This document shows positions 16,539-27,473 of a DNA stretch of 64,000 nucleotides, one piece after another (positions within the stretch are counted from its first letter, which is position 1; the number at the start of each line of letters is the position of its first letter). The stretch spans positions 2,192,501-2,256,500 of the forward strand of contig NZ_WOXS01000002.1 of assembly GCF_009852415.1 (NCBI RefSeq), read 5' to 3'. The DNA comes from Streptomyces sp. Tu 3180 (GTDB taxonomy: Bacteria; Actinomycetota; Actinomycetes; Streptomycetales; Streptomycetaceae). The translations under genes were made by a program, and so were the position numbers. The notes below the pieces were generated by a model. It was not told where the DNA came from. It saw nothing but the letters and a program-made list of their open reading frames with translations, and searched no databases.

Positions 16539-17867
16539 TCAGTTCCCGTACGCCTTGGCCGCGGCGTCCTCGAGCTCGGCCGCGGTCTTCTCCGGGTCGG
16601 ACGGGTCGCGCAGGAAGTCCTGGAGGATCTTCCACTCGCCGGCGCCCTTGGTGCCGCCGAAGGCCGCGGGGGCCTGGTCGGACATGTCGAAGCGGACCGA
16701 GTCGCCGGCCGCGACCAGGGACTCGGCGGTGGCGCGGGTGACGTCGTCACCGTAGGCGGAGAGGTCGAGCTTCTTGTTCGGGGAGAGGAAGCCGCCGGCC
16801 TCGGCCCACACGGCGGCGGCCTCGGGGGTGGCCAGGTACTCCAGCAGCGCCATGCCGGCCTTGCTGTTCTTGCCGTCCTCGAGGACGACGGCCGCGTCGC
16901 CGCCGCTGACCACGGGGGCCTTGCCGGAGCCGACCGGCGGGAAGGGGAAGAAGTCGGCGTCGGTGCCGATGCTCTTGCCGAACTGGTCCTTGGCGACGCC
17001 CGCGACGAAGTCGCCCTCGTAGACCATGGCGGCCTCGGCCTTCGGGCCGAAGACCTTCTCCACCGAGCCGGGGAAGTCGGTGTTGAGGGCCTCCTTGCGG
17101 CCGCCCGCGACGAGCTGCTCGTCCTTGAACAGCTTGCCGAGGGTGGTGAGCGCCTCGACCACGGTCGGGTCGGTCCACTTGATCTCGTGCGCGGCGAGGG
17201 CGTCGTACTTCTCGGGCCCGGCCTGGGAGAGGTAGACGTTCTCGAACCAGTCGGTGAGCGTCCAGCCGTCCTGTCCGGCGACGGAGAAGGCGGCGAGACC
17301 GGAGTCGGAGACGGTCCGCCCGTCCTTCAGCATGGCGTCGTAGGTCTTGGGCGGCGTGACGCCGGCCTGCTCGAGGGCCTCGGGGCTGTACCAGACGGTC
17401 GACTTGTGGGCGGCCTTGAAGTACAGGCCGTACAGGGTGCCGTCGACGCTGCCGTAGTCCTGCCACACCTTCGCGAAGTTGGCGCCCACGGTGGACCGGA
17501 CCTTCTCGTCCAGCGGCTTCAGCCAGCCCTTCTCGGCGAACTGCTTGAGCACGCCGACCTGCGGGACCATCACGACGTCGGGGGCGTTGCCGCCCTCGAT
17601 CTTGCTGCCGACGACGGTGGAGACGTTGTCGCCGGTGGAGACGAACTGGGTCTTGGCGCCGGTCTTCTCGGTGAAGGCGTCCAGCACCTTCTGGAAGTTC
17701 TTCTGCTCGCTGCCGGACCAGACGCCGGCGACGGTGACGGTCTGGCCCTGGAGCGCCTTGTCGCCGCCGCCGGCCGTGACGGGTTCGCCGCTGCCGCAGG
17801 CGGTCGCGCCGACGGCGAGGACGAGGGCGGTGCATCCGGTGAGCAGGGTGGTACGTCGTCGCATCAT
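16539..17867 (-). CDS. Sugar-binding lipoprotein of an alpha-glucoside-type ABC importer
   Basis: This 442-residue extracellular solute-binding protein (family 1) has a basic start MMRRRTTLL, a hydrophobic stretch and a lipobox-like ATAC with Cys24, so it is probably lipid-anchored. The mature protein contains AGVWSGSEQKNFQKVLDAF and GGNAPDVVMVPQVGVLKQF, typical of AglE/alpha-glucoside binders. Two ATGs adjoin at 17867 and 17864; AAGGGA lies 8 nt before the first. It is followed by the two permease genes, and the hydrolase gene precedes it. An oligosaccharide with alpha-glucosidic links is the likely ligand, inferred from the neighbour. Confidence 0.92.
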   Translation of the reverse strand: MMRRRTTLLTGCTALVLAVGATACGSGEPVTAGGGDKALQGQTVTVAGVWSGSEQKNFQKVLDAFTEKTGAKTQFVSTGDNVSTVVGSKIEGGNAPDVVMVPQVGVLKQFAEKGWLKPLDEKVRSTVGANFAKVWQDYGSVDGTLYGLYFKAAHKSTVWYSPEALEQAGVTPPKTYDAMLKDGRTVSDSGLAAFSVAGQDGWTLTDWFENVYLSQAGPEKYDALAAHEIKWTDPTVVEALTTLGKLFKDEQLVAGGRKEALNTDFPGSVEKVFGPKAEAAMVYEGDFVAGVAKDQFGKSIGTDADFFPFPPVGSGKAPVVSGGDAAVVLEDGKNSKAGMALLEYLATPEAAAVWAEAGGFLSPNKKLDLSAYGDDVTRATAESLVAAGDSVRFDMSDQAPAAFGGTKGAGEWKILQDFLRDPSDPEKTAAELEDAAAKAYGN

Positions 17868-17907
17868 CGTTGATGTCCCTTCGGGTGTACGGAGGTCGAG
17901 CGGGGTT

Positions 17908-19545
<1,638 letters not shown>

Positions 19546-19586
19546 CCCGTCGACCTGTCTGTGCGTGCGTACGGTTATGCATGCAT

Positions 19587-19594
19587 GTTAAGTA
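19587..19594. promoter_or_regulatory. GTTAAGTA box overlapping the -10 region of the GH13 operon
   Basis: GTTAAGTA on the plus strand lies 16-23 nt downstream of a perfect TTGACA (complement 19610-19615), so it covers the presumed -10 of the minus-strand promoter. The inverse of this box recurs at 19701-19708. Confidence 0.5.
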
Positions 19595-19609
19595 GGCGTG
19601 TCGCGAGGG

Positions 19610-19615
19610 TGTCAA
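19610..19615 (-). promoter_or_regulatory. -35 box TTGACA of the alpha-glucosidase/importer operon
   Basis: Reading the minus strand, TTGACA is followed after 15-19 nt by TACTTAACAT, which supplies several -10 registers. It lies about 65 nt upstream of the GH13 start codon. Confidence 0.5.
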
Positions 19616-19698
19616 TGAACGTACGGCGGATTACCCGGGAGTTGACCTGGTCACATCTGGATGTAATGGTGCACGTCGGACACAGATGAGACGTCCGC

Positions 19699-19715
19699 GT
19701 TACTTAACGAGTAAC
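19699..19715. promoter_or_regulatory. Palindromic operator GTTACT-N5-AGTAAC
   Basis: GTTACTTAACGAGTAAC is a perfect 6-bp-arm inverted repeat with a 5-nt spacer. It contains TACTTAAC, the inverse of the box at 19587-19594. The pair brackets the GH13 operon promoter, about 110 bp apart. No LacI or GntR gene is adjacent. Confidence 0.5.
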
Positions 19716-19735
19716 TACGACGATCTCCGTGAGGG

Positions 19736-21007
19736 CTACCGGGAGGACACGGCGGCGAGCTCGCGCGCCAGTCGCCGCACCGCCGCTTCGGGCGTCTGCC
19801 GCCCGGCCATCGCGTCGTGCACGACGGCCTGCACCACCAGGCTCACCTGGTCGTAGTGCGGGCTCTTGGGGCGCGGGGCGGCGGCGAGCACGCTCTCGCG
19901 CAGGGTCGGCAGGTACGGGAACCGCCGGACCAGTCCGGGGTCGTCGTACAGCGCGGCCCGCACCGGCGGCAGCGCGCCGCGCGTGAGGACCTGGCGCTGG
20001 ACGCGTTCGCTGGTGAGGTACGCGATCAGGCGCGCGGCGGAGTCGGGGTGCCGGGCGTGGCTGCTGACGGCCAGGTTCGAGCCGCCCAGGACGCTGGTCC
20101 CCGGGCCGTCCGGTCCGGGCAGCGGTACGGCGCCGACCTTGCCGGCGACCTTCGAGCCCGGGGCGGAGGCGGCGACGTAGGCGTAGGGCCAGTTGCGCAG
20201 GAAGAGCAGCCGGCCGTCCTGGAAGGCCTGTTTGGACTCCTCCTCCTTGTACGTCAGCGCCTCCTTCGGGATCCAGCCCTCGCGGACCCCGCGCGCCAGG
20301 AAACCGATGCCCTCCCTGGCCCCCCGGGAGTTCACGGTGACGCGCTCGCCCTCGTCGCCGAGGATGGTGCCGCCGGCCGAGTAGACGGCCTCGGCCGCGT
20401 TGACGGTCAGGCCCTCGTAGGGCAGGAACTGGCCCGCGTAGCCGTCCAGGCCGTGCTCCGGGGCGACGGTCCTGGCGGCCCGCTCCAGCTCGGCCCAGGT
20501 GCGCGGCGGCTCGACGCCCTCCTCGGCGAGGACGTCCTTGCGGTACAGGAGCAGCCCGGCGTTGGTGACGTACGGGACGGCGTGGAGCCGGCCGTCGTAG
20601 GTCGCCGTGTCCACGACCCGGGGCAGGAAGGTGCCGAGCGGGAAGCGGTCGCGGGGCAGCGGGCGGATCCAGCCGGCGGCGGCGAACTCCGAGGTCCAGC
20701 TGACGTCGATGTTGAGCACGTCGAACCGGCCGCGCTCGCCGCCGCGCAGGTCGGTGATCATCTGCGCGCGGGTCTCGTCGGCCGAGTCGGGCAGCTCGAC
20801 GAGGGTGACCTCCTCGCCGGGGTGGGTGCGGTTCCAGCCCTCGAGGACGGAGCCGAGATAGCCGGTGAGGTCGCCCGCGGTGGCCAGGGTGAGCGGGCCG
20901 CGGCCGTCCGCGCCGGCCTCGCCGGCCCGCGCGCCGGAGGCGACGTAACCGGTCAGGACCACGATCAGGACGAGGAGGCCTCTACCCGCGGCACGGATCC
21001 ACCGCAT
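19736..21007 (-). CDS. Orphan extracellular sugar-binding protein without lipobox
   Basis: This 423-residue solute-binding protein of family 1 resembles trehalose/maltose binders: FDVLNIDVSWTSEFAAAGWI, HAVPYVTNAGLLLYRKDVL and NWPYAYVAAS are characteristic. I chose ATG 21007 (MRWIRAAGRG) because GGGAGGA precedes it at close spacing. The signal region ends GYVASGARA with no cysteine. It should therefore be cleaved by signal peptidase I and released, or stay anchored by an uncleaved helix, unlike most Gram-positive binding proteins. No permease genes follow it; the next operon has its own binding protein. Transcription diverges from padR. Confidence 0.85.
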   Translation of the reverse strand: MRWIRAAGRGLLVLIVVLTGYVASGARAGEAGADGRGPLTLATAGDLTGYLGSVLEGWNRTHPGEEVTLVELPDSADETRAQMITDLRGGERGRFDVLNIDVSWTSEFAAAGWIRPLPRDRFPLGTFLPRVVDTATYDGRLHAVPYVTNAGLLLYRKDVLAEEGVEPPRTWAELERAARTVAPEHGLDGYAGQFLPYEGLTVNAAEAVYSAGGTILGDEGERVTVNSRGAREGIGFLARGVREGWIPKEALTYKEEESKQAFQDGRLLFLRNWPYAYVAASAPGSKVAGKVGAVPLPGPDGPGTSVLGGSNLAVSSHARHPDSAARLIAYLTSERVQRQVLTRGALPPVRAALYDDPGLVRRFPYLPTLRESVLAAAPRPKSPHYDQVSLVVQAVVHDAMAGRQTPEAAVRRLARELAAVSSR

Positions 21008-21065
21008 AGGTTCCTCCCTGTACACCGGCACCCGGTCACCCTCGTCCGGGAGTCAGAGGCCATGT

Positions 21066-21080
21066 ATACCTGTTAGGTAT
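21066..21080. promoter_or_regulatory. ATACCT-N3-AGGTAT palindrome, probable PadR operator
   Basis: This perfect inverted repeat with 6-bp arms lies in the 127-bp gap between the divergent binding-protein gene and padR, 55 nt before the padR GTG. Position and symmetry suit autorepression by PadR. It could affect both directions. Confidence 0.55.
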
Positions 21081-21134
21081 GAGCGATACTAGGGCCTGCG
21101 GCACATTACCCAGGTTGCGAGGAGGAGAGCACGA

Positions 21135-21650
21135 GTGCGGCTGCCCCTCCTGGCCCTGCTCGCGCGCGGCCCGGCCCACGGCTACGAGCTCAAGCAGGAC
21201 CTTGAGCAACTGCTGGGCTCCGCGTACCCTCAGCCGAACGTCGGCCAGATCTACGTCACCCTCGGCCGCCTCGAGAAGTCGGGACTGATCGAGGGCGAGG
21301 ACGTCGAGCAGTCGAGCCGGCCCAACAAGAAGGTCTACCACCTCACCGACGCCGGACGGGAGGCGCTGGGCGCCTGGTACGAGGAGACGGCGGACGAGCC
21401 GCGGGTACGGGACGAGTTCTTCATGAAGCTGGCCCTGGCCCCGCGGACCGGTCTCGCCGACCAGATCGCCCTGATCAACAAGCAGCGGCGCCAGTACCTC
21501 AACACCATGCGGCAGTTGTCGAAGCTGGCCGCCGCCGAAGACCGGGACAACCGCATCGCCCATCTGCTGATCGAGGGCGCGATGCTGCACCTGCAGGCCG
21601 ATCTCGACTGGCTGGAGCGGTGTCAGGAAGAGCTGGAGGAGCTTCAGTGA
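21135..21650 (+). CDS. PadR-family transcriptional regulator
   Basis: This 171-residue protein has an N-terminal PadR winged helix (LALLARGPAHGYELKQDL, about residues 6-23; NVGQIYVTLGRLEKSGLI, about 35-52; VYHLTDAGREAL) and a C-terminal helical dimerisation domain (about 85-171) with charged heptad-like stretches. PadR proteins are usually autorepressors that release DNA on binding a toxic compound and often control a linked exporter. The start is GTG 21135, after GCGAGGAGGAGAGC. The stop overlaps the GTG of the following ATPase, so regulator and exporter form one operon. Confidence 0.93.
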   Translation: MRLPLLALLARGPAHGYELKQDLEQLLGSAYPQPNVGQIYVTLGRLEKSGLIEGEDVEQSSRPNKKVYHLTDAGREALGAWYEETADEPRVRDEFFMKLALAPRTGLADQIALINKQRRQYLNTMRQLSKLAAAEDRDNRIAHLLIEGAMLHLQADLDWLERCQEELEELQ

Positions 21651-22399
21651 GCGAGAGCACCGCTGAAGTGCTGCGCGCCGAAGGCCTGGTCAAGACGCAC
21701 CACGGCGAGGGCGCCCCGGCGCACGCCGTGCGCGGGGTCGACCTGCGCGTGACGCGCGGCGAGTTCGTCGCCATCACCGGCCCGTCCGGCGCGGGCAAGT
21801 CGACGCTGCTGCACCTGCTCGGCGGCCTGCAGCGGCCGGACGCGGGCAGCATCTGGCTGGACGGCGAGTGCACCGACGCCTACGGCGAGGCCCGCTGGGC
21901 CGTGGAGCGCCGCAGGCGGATCGGGATCGTCTTCCAGTTCTTCAACCTCGTCTCCGACCTGTCGGTCGCCGACAACGTGGAACTGCCCGCCCTGCTCGCC
22001 GGCGTGTCCCCGAGGAAGGCCCGCGCCGAGCGCGAGGAGCTGCTGGCCGAGCTGGGGCTCCAGGGCAAGGAGCGGAGCATGCCGGGCGAGCTGTCCGGCG
22101 GTGAGCAGCAGCGGGTCGCCCTGGCCCGGGCGCTGGTCAACCACCCCCCGCTGCTGCTGGCCGACGAGCCCGCGGGCAGCCTGGACAGCAAGGGCACCCG
22201 CGAGGTGATGCGGCTGCTGTCCCGCTTCCACCGACGCGGCCAGACGATCCTGCTGGTCACCCACGACGCCCGGCTGGCCAGCGCCGCGGACCGGGTGATC
22301 AGCTTCTTCGACGGGCGGATCGTCGACGACGCGGAACTCGACGGCGGCCCGCCGCCGCACCGGACCGGGATATCGGGTGTGCTGGAGCTCAAGGACTGA
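21647..22399 (+). CDS. ABC transporter ATP-binding protein, MacB/LolD-like
   Basis: This 250-residue ATPase has Walker A GPSGAGKST (45-53), signature LSGGEQQR (149-156), Walker B LLLADEP (169-175) and the switch His in LVTHDARLASAADR. SLDS after Walker B and the overall length place it in the MacB/LolD/FtsE-like group, which works with FtsX-type permeases by mechanotransmission rather than classical transport. GTG 21647 overlaps the padR stop. The partner permease starts 56 bp downstream. Confidence 0.93.
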   Translation: MSESTAEVLRAEGLVKTHHGEGAPAHAVRGVDLRVTRGEFVAITGPSGAGKSTLLHLLGGLQRPDAGSIWLDGECTDAYGEARWAVERRRRIGIVFQFFNLVSDLSVADNVELPALLAGVSPRKARAEREELLAELGLQGKERSMPGELSGGEQQRVALARALVNHPPLLLADEPAGSLDSKGTREVMRLLSRFHRRGQTILLVTHDARLASAADRVISFFDGRIVDDAELDGGPPPHRTGISGVLELKD

Positions 22400-22455
22400 C
22401 CTGCCGTGACCGACCTGACGTTCCACGACCGCCGCGCGCCGAGGGGCTGAGACCG

Positions 22456-24738
22456 GTGCGGGCGACCCTGCGCTGGGCGCACTCCGATCTGCGCACGCAC
22501 CGTGGCGAGGCGCTGTTCCTGGTCCTCGCCACCGCGGGCATCGTCGCGTCCCTGCTGCTGGCCACGGCCCTGTTCGGGTACGCGACCAACCCCTGGCAGC
22601 GCGTCTTCACACAGGCGCACGGCGCGCACGTGACGCTGCACACCACCGCCTCCGCCGACGCCGGGGAACTGGCCGGCCTGGACGGCGTGGACTCCGTCGC
22701 CGGCCCCCACCCCACCGCCTCGGTCACCCTCGCCTCGCGCGGCAGCCGCGCCTCCGTCGAACTGCGCGGCACCGACGGACGCCCCGGCGTGGGCCGCCCG
22801 CTGGTCACCTCCGGGCGCTGGCTGGACCCGGCCGTCCCCGACGGCGTGGTCCTGGAGAGCCGGCTCGCCGGTGCGCTGCTGGCGGCACCCGGTGACACCC
22901 TGACCGTGCCCGGCACCGCGCGGAGACTGACCGTCGTCGGCGTCGCCGACAGCGCCGAGCCGCGCTACCGGCCCGGTGAGCGGTCCGGCCTGGTGTGGGC
23001 CCTTCCGTCGGCCGTGACGGACCCGGACGGGCAGGTGATCGGGCTCAGGCTGACCGACCCCGGCGACACCGGGTACGCCGTGCAGCGGGCCGTGACCGTG
23101 CTGGGCGCCGGGGCGATCGGCGAGGTCGCCACCTGGCAGCAGGCGCGTGCCGAGGCCCAGGGCGACAACCGGCTGCTCGGCCAGGTGCTGGGCCTGTTCG
23201 GGCTGGGCGCGCTGATCGCCGCCGGGTTCGCCGTGCACGGGGCGATCTCCACCCGGATCCGGGGGCATCTGCGGGACATCTCGATCCTCAAGGCGATCGG
23301 CTTCACCCCCGGCCAGGTCGTCCGCGTCTTCCTGGTCCAGCACCTGGTCTACGCCCTGCTGGGCGCCGCGGCCGCCGCCGTGCTCACCGAGGCGCTGGGC
23401 AGCGCGACACCGGGGCGGCTCGGCGACGCGGTCGGCGTGTGGCAGGGGCTGCCCGGGCACACCGTGACGCTGTTCGCGGTGCCGGTGGGGGCGGTGCTGT
23501 TCATCGGCGCGACCACCGGGCTCGCCGCCTGGCGGGCGGGCCGGGTGCCGCCGGTGCCGGTGCCGCGGCCCACCGCTGCGCGGGCCGGGCGGCTGACGGG
23601 CGTGGCGCGGCGGGCGCTGGGATCACGGGTGCCGCCGGCGCTGGTGCTCGGCTGGCACAAGGCGTTCACGCGCCACCCGCGTTCCCTGGGCGCGGTGGCC
23701 CGGCTGGCGCTGCCGCTGCTGCTGATCGTGGTGGCGATGAGCGCGTGGACCACCCTCGACCGCTTCCACAGCGCCCCCGAGCGGATGGGACTGCCCACCG
23801 CCCTCAGCGTCCGCGCGGACGCCGGCACGGCCGAGCGGGAGGTCCGCGCCCTGCTGGAGCGCGATCCCGGGGTCGCCGCCGCCTACCCGGGCGTGGAGGT
23901 GGCCGCCCTGGTGCCCGGCCAGACGGCCACCATCGCCCTGCGCGGTCTCGGCACCCACCGGGAGCCGTACCCGTTCACGCTGGCCGAGGGCCGTGCCGCG
24001 CGCGGCCCCGACGAGGCGGTGGCCGGGCAGGGGCTGCTCGACCTGCTGCACGTCCGGGTCGGCGACTGGGTGCGGATGACCGTCGGCGACCGGCCGCAGA
24101 TCCTGCACATCGTCGGCCGCAGCATCGAACCGGAGAACGCCGGCCGGACCATCTCCACCTCGCTCGACACCCTCCGCGCCAACGACCCGGACCTCCGGCC
24201 GACCCTCCACCAGCTCCGCCTGGAACCCGGCGCCGACCCGGAGGCGGTGGCCGGCCGGCTGACCGAGGCCGGGCGCGGTCATCTCGACGTGCACGCCGTG
24301 ACCAATCCGGCCGACGGGCTGTCCCCGCTGCGGGCGGTGGTCCTCGGGCTGATCGTGGTCCTCGCGCTGATCGGGCTGATCGAGCTGCTGACGGTGATCG
24401 GCGGCACGGTCCGCGAGGGCGAGCGCGACCTGCTGGCGCTCAAGGCCATCGGCCTCTCCCCCCGGCAGATCACCGCGATCACGGTCACGGCCACCTCCGG
24501 TACCGCGCTGGCGGCCGTGCTCGTCGCCACGGCCCTGGGGCTGCCGCTGGCGCACTGGCTGATCGACGCCCAGGGCGGATCGAGCGGCATCGGCGCCGGG
24601 ATCGCCCAGGGGCCCTCCCCCGTGCTCCTGCTGCTGCTCGGGGCGGCCGCCGTGCTGGGCGCCGCCGCCCTCGCCGCCCTCCCGGCCGCCCGCGCGGCCC
24701 GCCGCCGCCTCGCGGACACGCTGGGCGCGGTCGCCTGA
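22456..24738 (+). CDS. FtsX-family ABC transporter permease (two FtsX cores)
   Basis: This 760-residue membrane protein has one N-terminal helix (about 18-40), a large extracytoplasmic region (about 45-250), three helices of a first FtsX core (about 253-365; GHLRDISILKAIGFTPGQV is the diagnostic loop), a fourth helix near 410-430, a second extracytoplasmic region, and a second FtsX core (about 630-755; ERDLLALKAIGLSPRQITA). This two-core layout is typical of actinobacterial permeases linked to PadR and MacB-like ATPases. It probably extrudes a membrane-active compound or lipoprotein. The start is GTG; the upstream ribosome-binding match (GAGG) is weak. Confidence 0.9.
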   Translation: MRATLRWAHSDLRTHRGEALFLVLATAGIVASLLLATALFGYATNPWQRVFTQAHGAHVTLHTTASADAGELAGLDGVDSVAGPHPTASVTLASRGSRASVELRGTDGRPGVGRPLVTSGRWLDPAVPDGVVLESRLAGALLAAPGDTLTVPGTARRLTVVGVADSAEPRYRPGERSGLVWALPSAVTDPDGQVIGLRLTDPGDTGYAVQRAVTVLGAGAIGEVATWQQARAEAQGDNRLLGQVLGLFGLGALIAAGFAVHGAISTRIRGHLRDISILKAIGFTPGQVVRVFLVQHLVYALLGAAAAAVLTEALGSATPGRLGDAVGVWQGLPGHTVTLFAVPVGAVLFIGATTGLAAWRAGRVPPVPVPRPTAARAGRLTGVARRALGSRVPPALVLGWHKAFTRHPRSLGAVARLALPLLLIVVAMSAWTTLDRFHSAPERMGLPTALSVRADAGTAEREVRALLERDPGVAAAYPGVEVAALVPGQTATIALRGLGTHREPYPFTLAEGRAARGPDEAVAGQGLLDLLHVRVGDWVRMTVGDRPQILHIVGRSIEPENAGRTISTSLDTLRANDPDLRPTLHQLRLEPGADPEAVAGRLTEAGRGHLDVHAVTNPADGLSPLRAVVLGLIVVLALIGLIELLTVIGGTVREGERDLLALKAIGLSPRQITAITVTATSGTALAAVLVATALGLPLAHWLIDAQGGSSGIGAGIAQGPSPVLLLLLGAAAVLGAAALAALPAARAARRRLADTLGAVA

Positions 24739-24749
24739 GCCCCGCGGGA

Positions 24750-25727
24750 TCAGCCGCCGTAGGGGCCGTGCGGGTTCCGCGGAGGGTACGGCGGCCGGGC
24801 GTGCGGGTGCTGCGGGCCGGGCGCGTACGGGTTGCCACCCGCTCCGGGCGCGTACGGCGGCTGCGGGTACGGGGCGTACGGGCCGCCTGCCGCGGGCGCG
24901 TGCGGGGGGCCGTAGGGGTTGCCCTGCGGCGGCACGTGCGGCAGTCCCGTCGGCGGCATCGGCGGGACGGGACCCGGCAGGGCCGGAAGGCTCGCCGGGT
25001 GCGTGCCCAGCCGGACACCGTAGCGCCGCTTCAGCCGACCCGTCTCCAGCAGCGCGATCGCCGTGACCGTGACGGGCGCGCCCAGGATGAAGACGATGCC
25101 CATGGTGAGGCCGAGCCCGTGCAGATCCCCGGTGACGAGGTCGGGGATCGCCATCAGCCAGCTGGTCACCGTGGCGAGGAGCGCCGGAAGACAGCGGTGG
25201 ACGGCGGCCGTGCCGAAGAAGTTCCCCGAGACCCGCACGGCTCCGGAGACGACGAAGACGAGGAGCCACATCATCGTCAGGCCGACCCCCATGGTCAGCA
25301 GCATGTTTCCCGACGAGTTCGTCGTCTGCACCAGCAGCACCAGCCCGACGACACAGCCGATGAACAGCAGGAGCAGCTTGAGGGCGTTGAGCAGCGGCAC
25401 CCGCAGCTGCCGTACCGTGCCGGTGCGCCGCCAGACGAAGAGCATCACGCCGACCGTCAGCGGGGTGAGGAACAGCAGGACGGCCGAGGCGGTCAGCGCG
25501 TTCTCCATCAGCTCCGTGAGGGAGAAGCCGCCCTCGACGAAGGTGTAGACGCCCAGCGACGCCACCGCCCCGGCGATGATCCGGAACCGCTTGAGCCGCT
25601 CGATGGACGGATCCAGGGAGTCCGGGATCCACGCGGGGTGGAACACCGCCCGCGCGGCCTTGTGGGGCCTGAGGAAGGACCCGACCGTCAGCGTGCCACC
25701 GGTCCAACTCCCGTGCGTACGTGCCAC
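24750..25727 (-). CDS. Integral membrane protein with Pro/Gly/Tyr-rich C-terminal tail
   Basis: The 325-residue protein has a soluble N-terminus, about five hydrophobic segments (near 50-65, 80-97, 113-131, 143-165 and 208-225) and a disordered tail of about 85 residues with repeated YAPG, GPPH and NPYAPG units. Such tails are common in Streptomyces membrane proteins of the DUF/Yip1-like type. No catalytic motif is visible, so I assign no function. The GTG at 25727 has GGAG at 7-nt spacing. The gene converges on the FtsX permease with an 11-bp gap and lies downstream of pgi on the same strand. Confidence 0.8.
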   Translation of the reverse strand: MARTHGSWTGGTLTVGSFLRPHKAARAVFHPAWIPDSLDPSIERLKRFRIIAGAVASLGVYTFVEGGFSLTELMENALTASAVLLFLTPLTVGVMLFVWRRTGTVRQLRVPLLNALKLLLLFIGCVVGLVLLVQTTNSSGNMLLTMGVGLTMMWLLVFVVSGAVRVSGNFFGTAAVHRCLPALLATVTSWLMAIPDLVTGDLHGLGLTMGIVFILGAPVTVTAIALLETGRLKRRYGVRLGTHPASLPALPGPVPPMPPTGLPHVPPQGNPYGPPHAPAAGGPYAPYPQPPYAPGAGGNPYAPGPQHPHARPPYPPRNPHGPYGG

Positions 25728-25774
25728 TTCGTGCTCCCCCGAGCGCTCGCCGTGATGATCGCCGGGGATTCTAC

Positions 25775-25808
25775 GGGAAGCGGGCGGCGCCCTGCCGCCC
25801 GCTTTCCC
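25775..25808 (-). terminator. Terminator after pgi
   Basis: The 10-bp core stem AGCGGGCGGC/GCCGCCCGCT with a 5-nt loop extends to GGGA/TCCC around a 1-nt bulge. It lies 10 nt past the pgi stop. Confidence 0.7.
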
Positions 25809-25817
25809 GCGCCCTGC

Positions 25818-27473
25818 TCACCGCCGGCCGCGCAGCTCCCGGTAGGCGCTGACGAGGGCCTGGGTGGAGGCGTCCAGGCCGGGCACGTCGGCGCCCTCGG
25901 TGAGGGCGGGCTCGACGCGCTTGGCGAGCACCTTGCCCAGTTCCACGCCCCACTGGTCGAAGGAGTCGATGTCCCAGACGGCGCCCTGCACGAACACCTT
26001 GTGCTCGTACAGCGCGATCAGCTGGCCGAGGACCGACGGGGTCAGTTCGGTGGCCAGGATCGTCGTGGTGGGGTGGTTCCCCTTGAACGTCCTGTGCGGC
26101 ACCAGTTCCTCCGGCACCCCTTCGCCGCGCACCTCGTCCGGGGTCTTGCCGAAGGCGAGGGCCTGGGTCTGGGCGAAGAAGTTGGCCATCAACAGGTCGT
26201 GCTGGGCCTGGAGTTCACCGCTCAGCTCGGCGACCGGCCGGGCGAAGCCGATGAAGTCCGCCGGGATCAGCTTCGTGCCCTGGTGGATCAACTGGTAGTA
26301 GGCGTGCTGCCCGTTGGTGCCGGGCGTGCCCCACACCACGGGCCCGGTCTGCCACTCCACCTCGCGCCCGTCCCGGCCGACGTACTTGCCGTTGGACTCC
26401 ATGTCGAGCTGCTGGAGGTAGGCGGTGAACTTCGACAGGTAGTGCGAGTACGGCAGCACCGCGTGCGACTGGGCGCCGAGGAAGTTGTTGTACCAGACGC
26501 CCAGCAGGCCCAGCAGCAGCGGCGCGTTGGCCTCGGCGGGCGCGGTGCGGAAGTGCTCGTCGACCAGGCGGAACCCGTCGAGCATCTCCCGGAAGCGGTC
26601 CGGGCCGATGGCGATCATCAGCGACAGGCCGATCGCCGAGTCGTAGGAGTAGCGCCCGCCGACCCAGTCCCAGAACTCGAACATGTTCGCCGTGTCGATG
26701 CCGAACTCGGCGACCTTGTCCGCGTTGGTCGACAGGGCCACGAAGTGCCGGGCGACCGCCTTCTCGTCGCCCCCCAGGCCGGCCAGCAGCCACGAGCGCG
26801 CCGAGGTGGCGTTGGTGACCGTCTCGATGGTGGTGAAGGTCTTGGACGCGACGACGAACAGCGTCTCGGCCGGGTCCAGGTCGCGCACCGCCTCGTGCAG
26901 GTCGGCGCCGTCCACGTTGGACACGAACCGGAACGTCAGCGAGCGGTCGGTGTACGCCCGCAGCGCCTCGTAGGCCATCGCCGGGCCCAGGTCGGAGCCG
27001 CCGATGCCGATGTTGACGACGTTGCGGATCGGCCTGCCGGTGTGCCCGGTCCACTCACCGGAGCGGACCCGCCCGGCGAAGTCGGCCATCCTGTCGAGCA
27101 CCGCGTGCACGGCCGGGACGACGTCCTCGCCGTCGACCTCGATCACCGCGTCCCGCGGGGCGCGCAGCGCGGTGTGCAGCACGGCCCGGTCCTCGGTGGT
27201 GTTGATCCTCTCCCCGCGGAACATGGCGTCGCGCAGCCCGAACACGCCGGTGGCCTCGGCCAGCTCCCGCAGCAGGGCGAGCGTCTCGTCGGTGACCAGG
27301 TGCTTGGAGTAGTCGACGTACAGGTCACCGACCCGGAGGGTGTACGCGGTGCCGCGGCCGGGGTCGGCGGCGAACAGCTCGCGCAGGCGCACCTCGCCGA
27401 GTTCCTCCCGGTGCTTGGCCAGTGCGCTCCACTCGGGCGTCTGGTTGAGCCTGGTACGGCCGTCTGCGTTCAT
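25818..27473 (-). CDS. pgi: Glucose-6-phosphate isomerase
   Basis: Pgi interconverts glucose 6-phosphate and fructose 6-phosphate. This 551-residue full-length enzyme has [36 protein letters not shown] and the active-site region [18 protein letters not shown]. The ATG at 27473 follows an AAGGAAGAAGG ribosome-binding sequence. TAGGTT (complement 27534-27539) is a plausible -10. It stands alone as a transcription unit between two other minus-strand genes and is separated from pgl by the 10-kb accessory block. Confidence 0.97.
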   Translation of the reverse strand: MNADGRTRLNQTPEWSALAKHREELGEVRLRELFAADPGRGTAYTLRVGDLYVDYSKHLVTDETLALLRELAEATGVFGLRDAMFRGERINTTEDRAVLHTALRAPRDAVIEVDGEDVVPAVHAVLDRMADFAGRVRSGEWTGHTGRPIRNVVNIGIGGSDLGPAMAYEALRAYTDRSLTFRFVSNVDGADLHEAVRDLDPAETLFVVASKTFTTIETVTNATSARSWLLAGLGGDEKAVARHFVALSTNADKVAEFGIDTANMFEFWDWVGGRYSYDSAIGLSLMIAIGPDRFREMLDGFRLVDEHFRTAPAEANAPLLLGLLGVWYNNFLGAQSHAVLPYSHYLSKFTAYLQQLDMESNGKYVGRDGREVEWQTGPVVWGTPGTNGQHAYYQLIHQGTKLIPADFIGFARPVAELSGELQAQHDLLMANFFAQTQALAFGKTPDEVRGEGVPEELVPHRTFKGNHPTTTILATELTPSVLGQLIALYEHKVFVQGAVWDIDSFDQWGVELGKVLAKRVEPALTEGADVPGLDASTQALVSAYRELRGRR

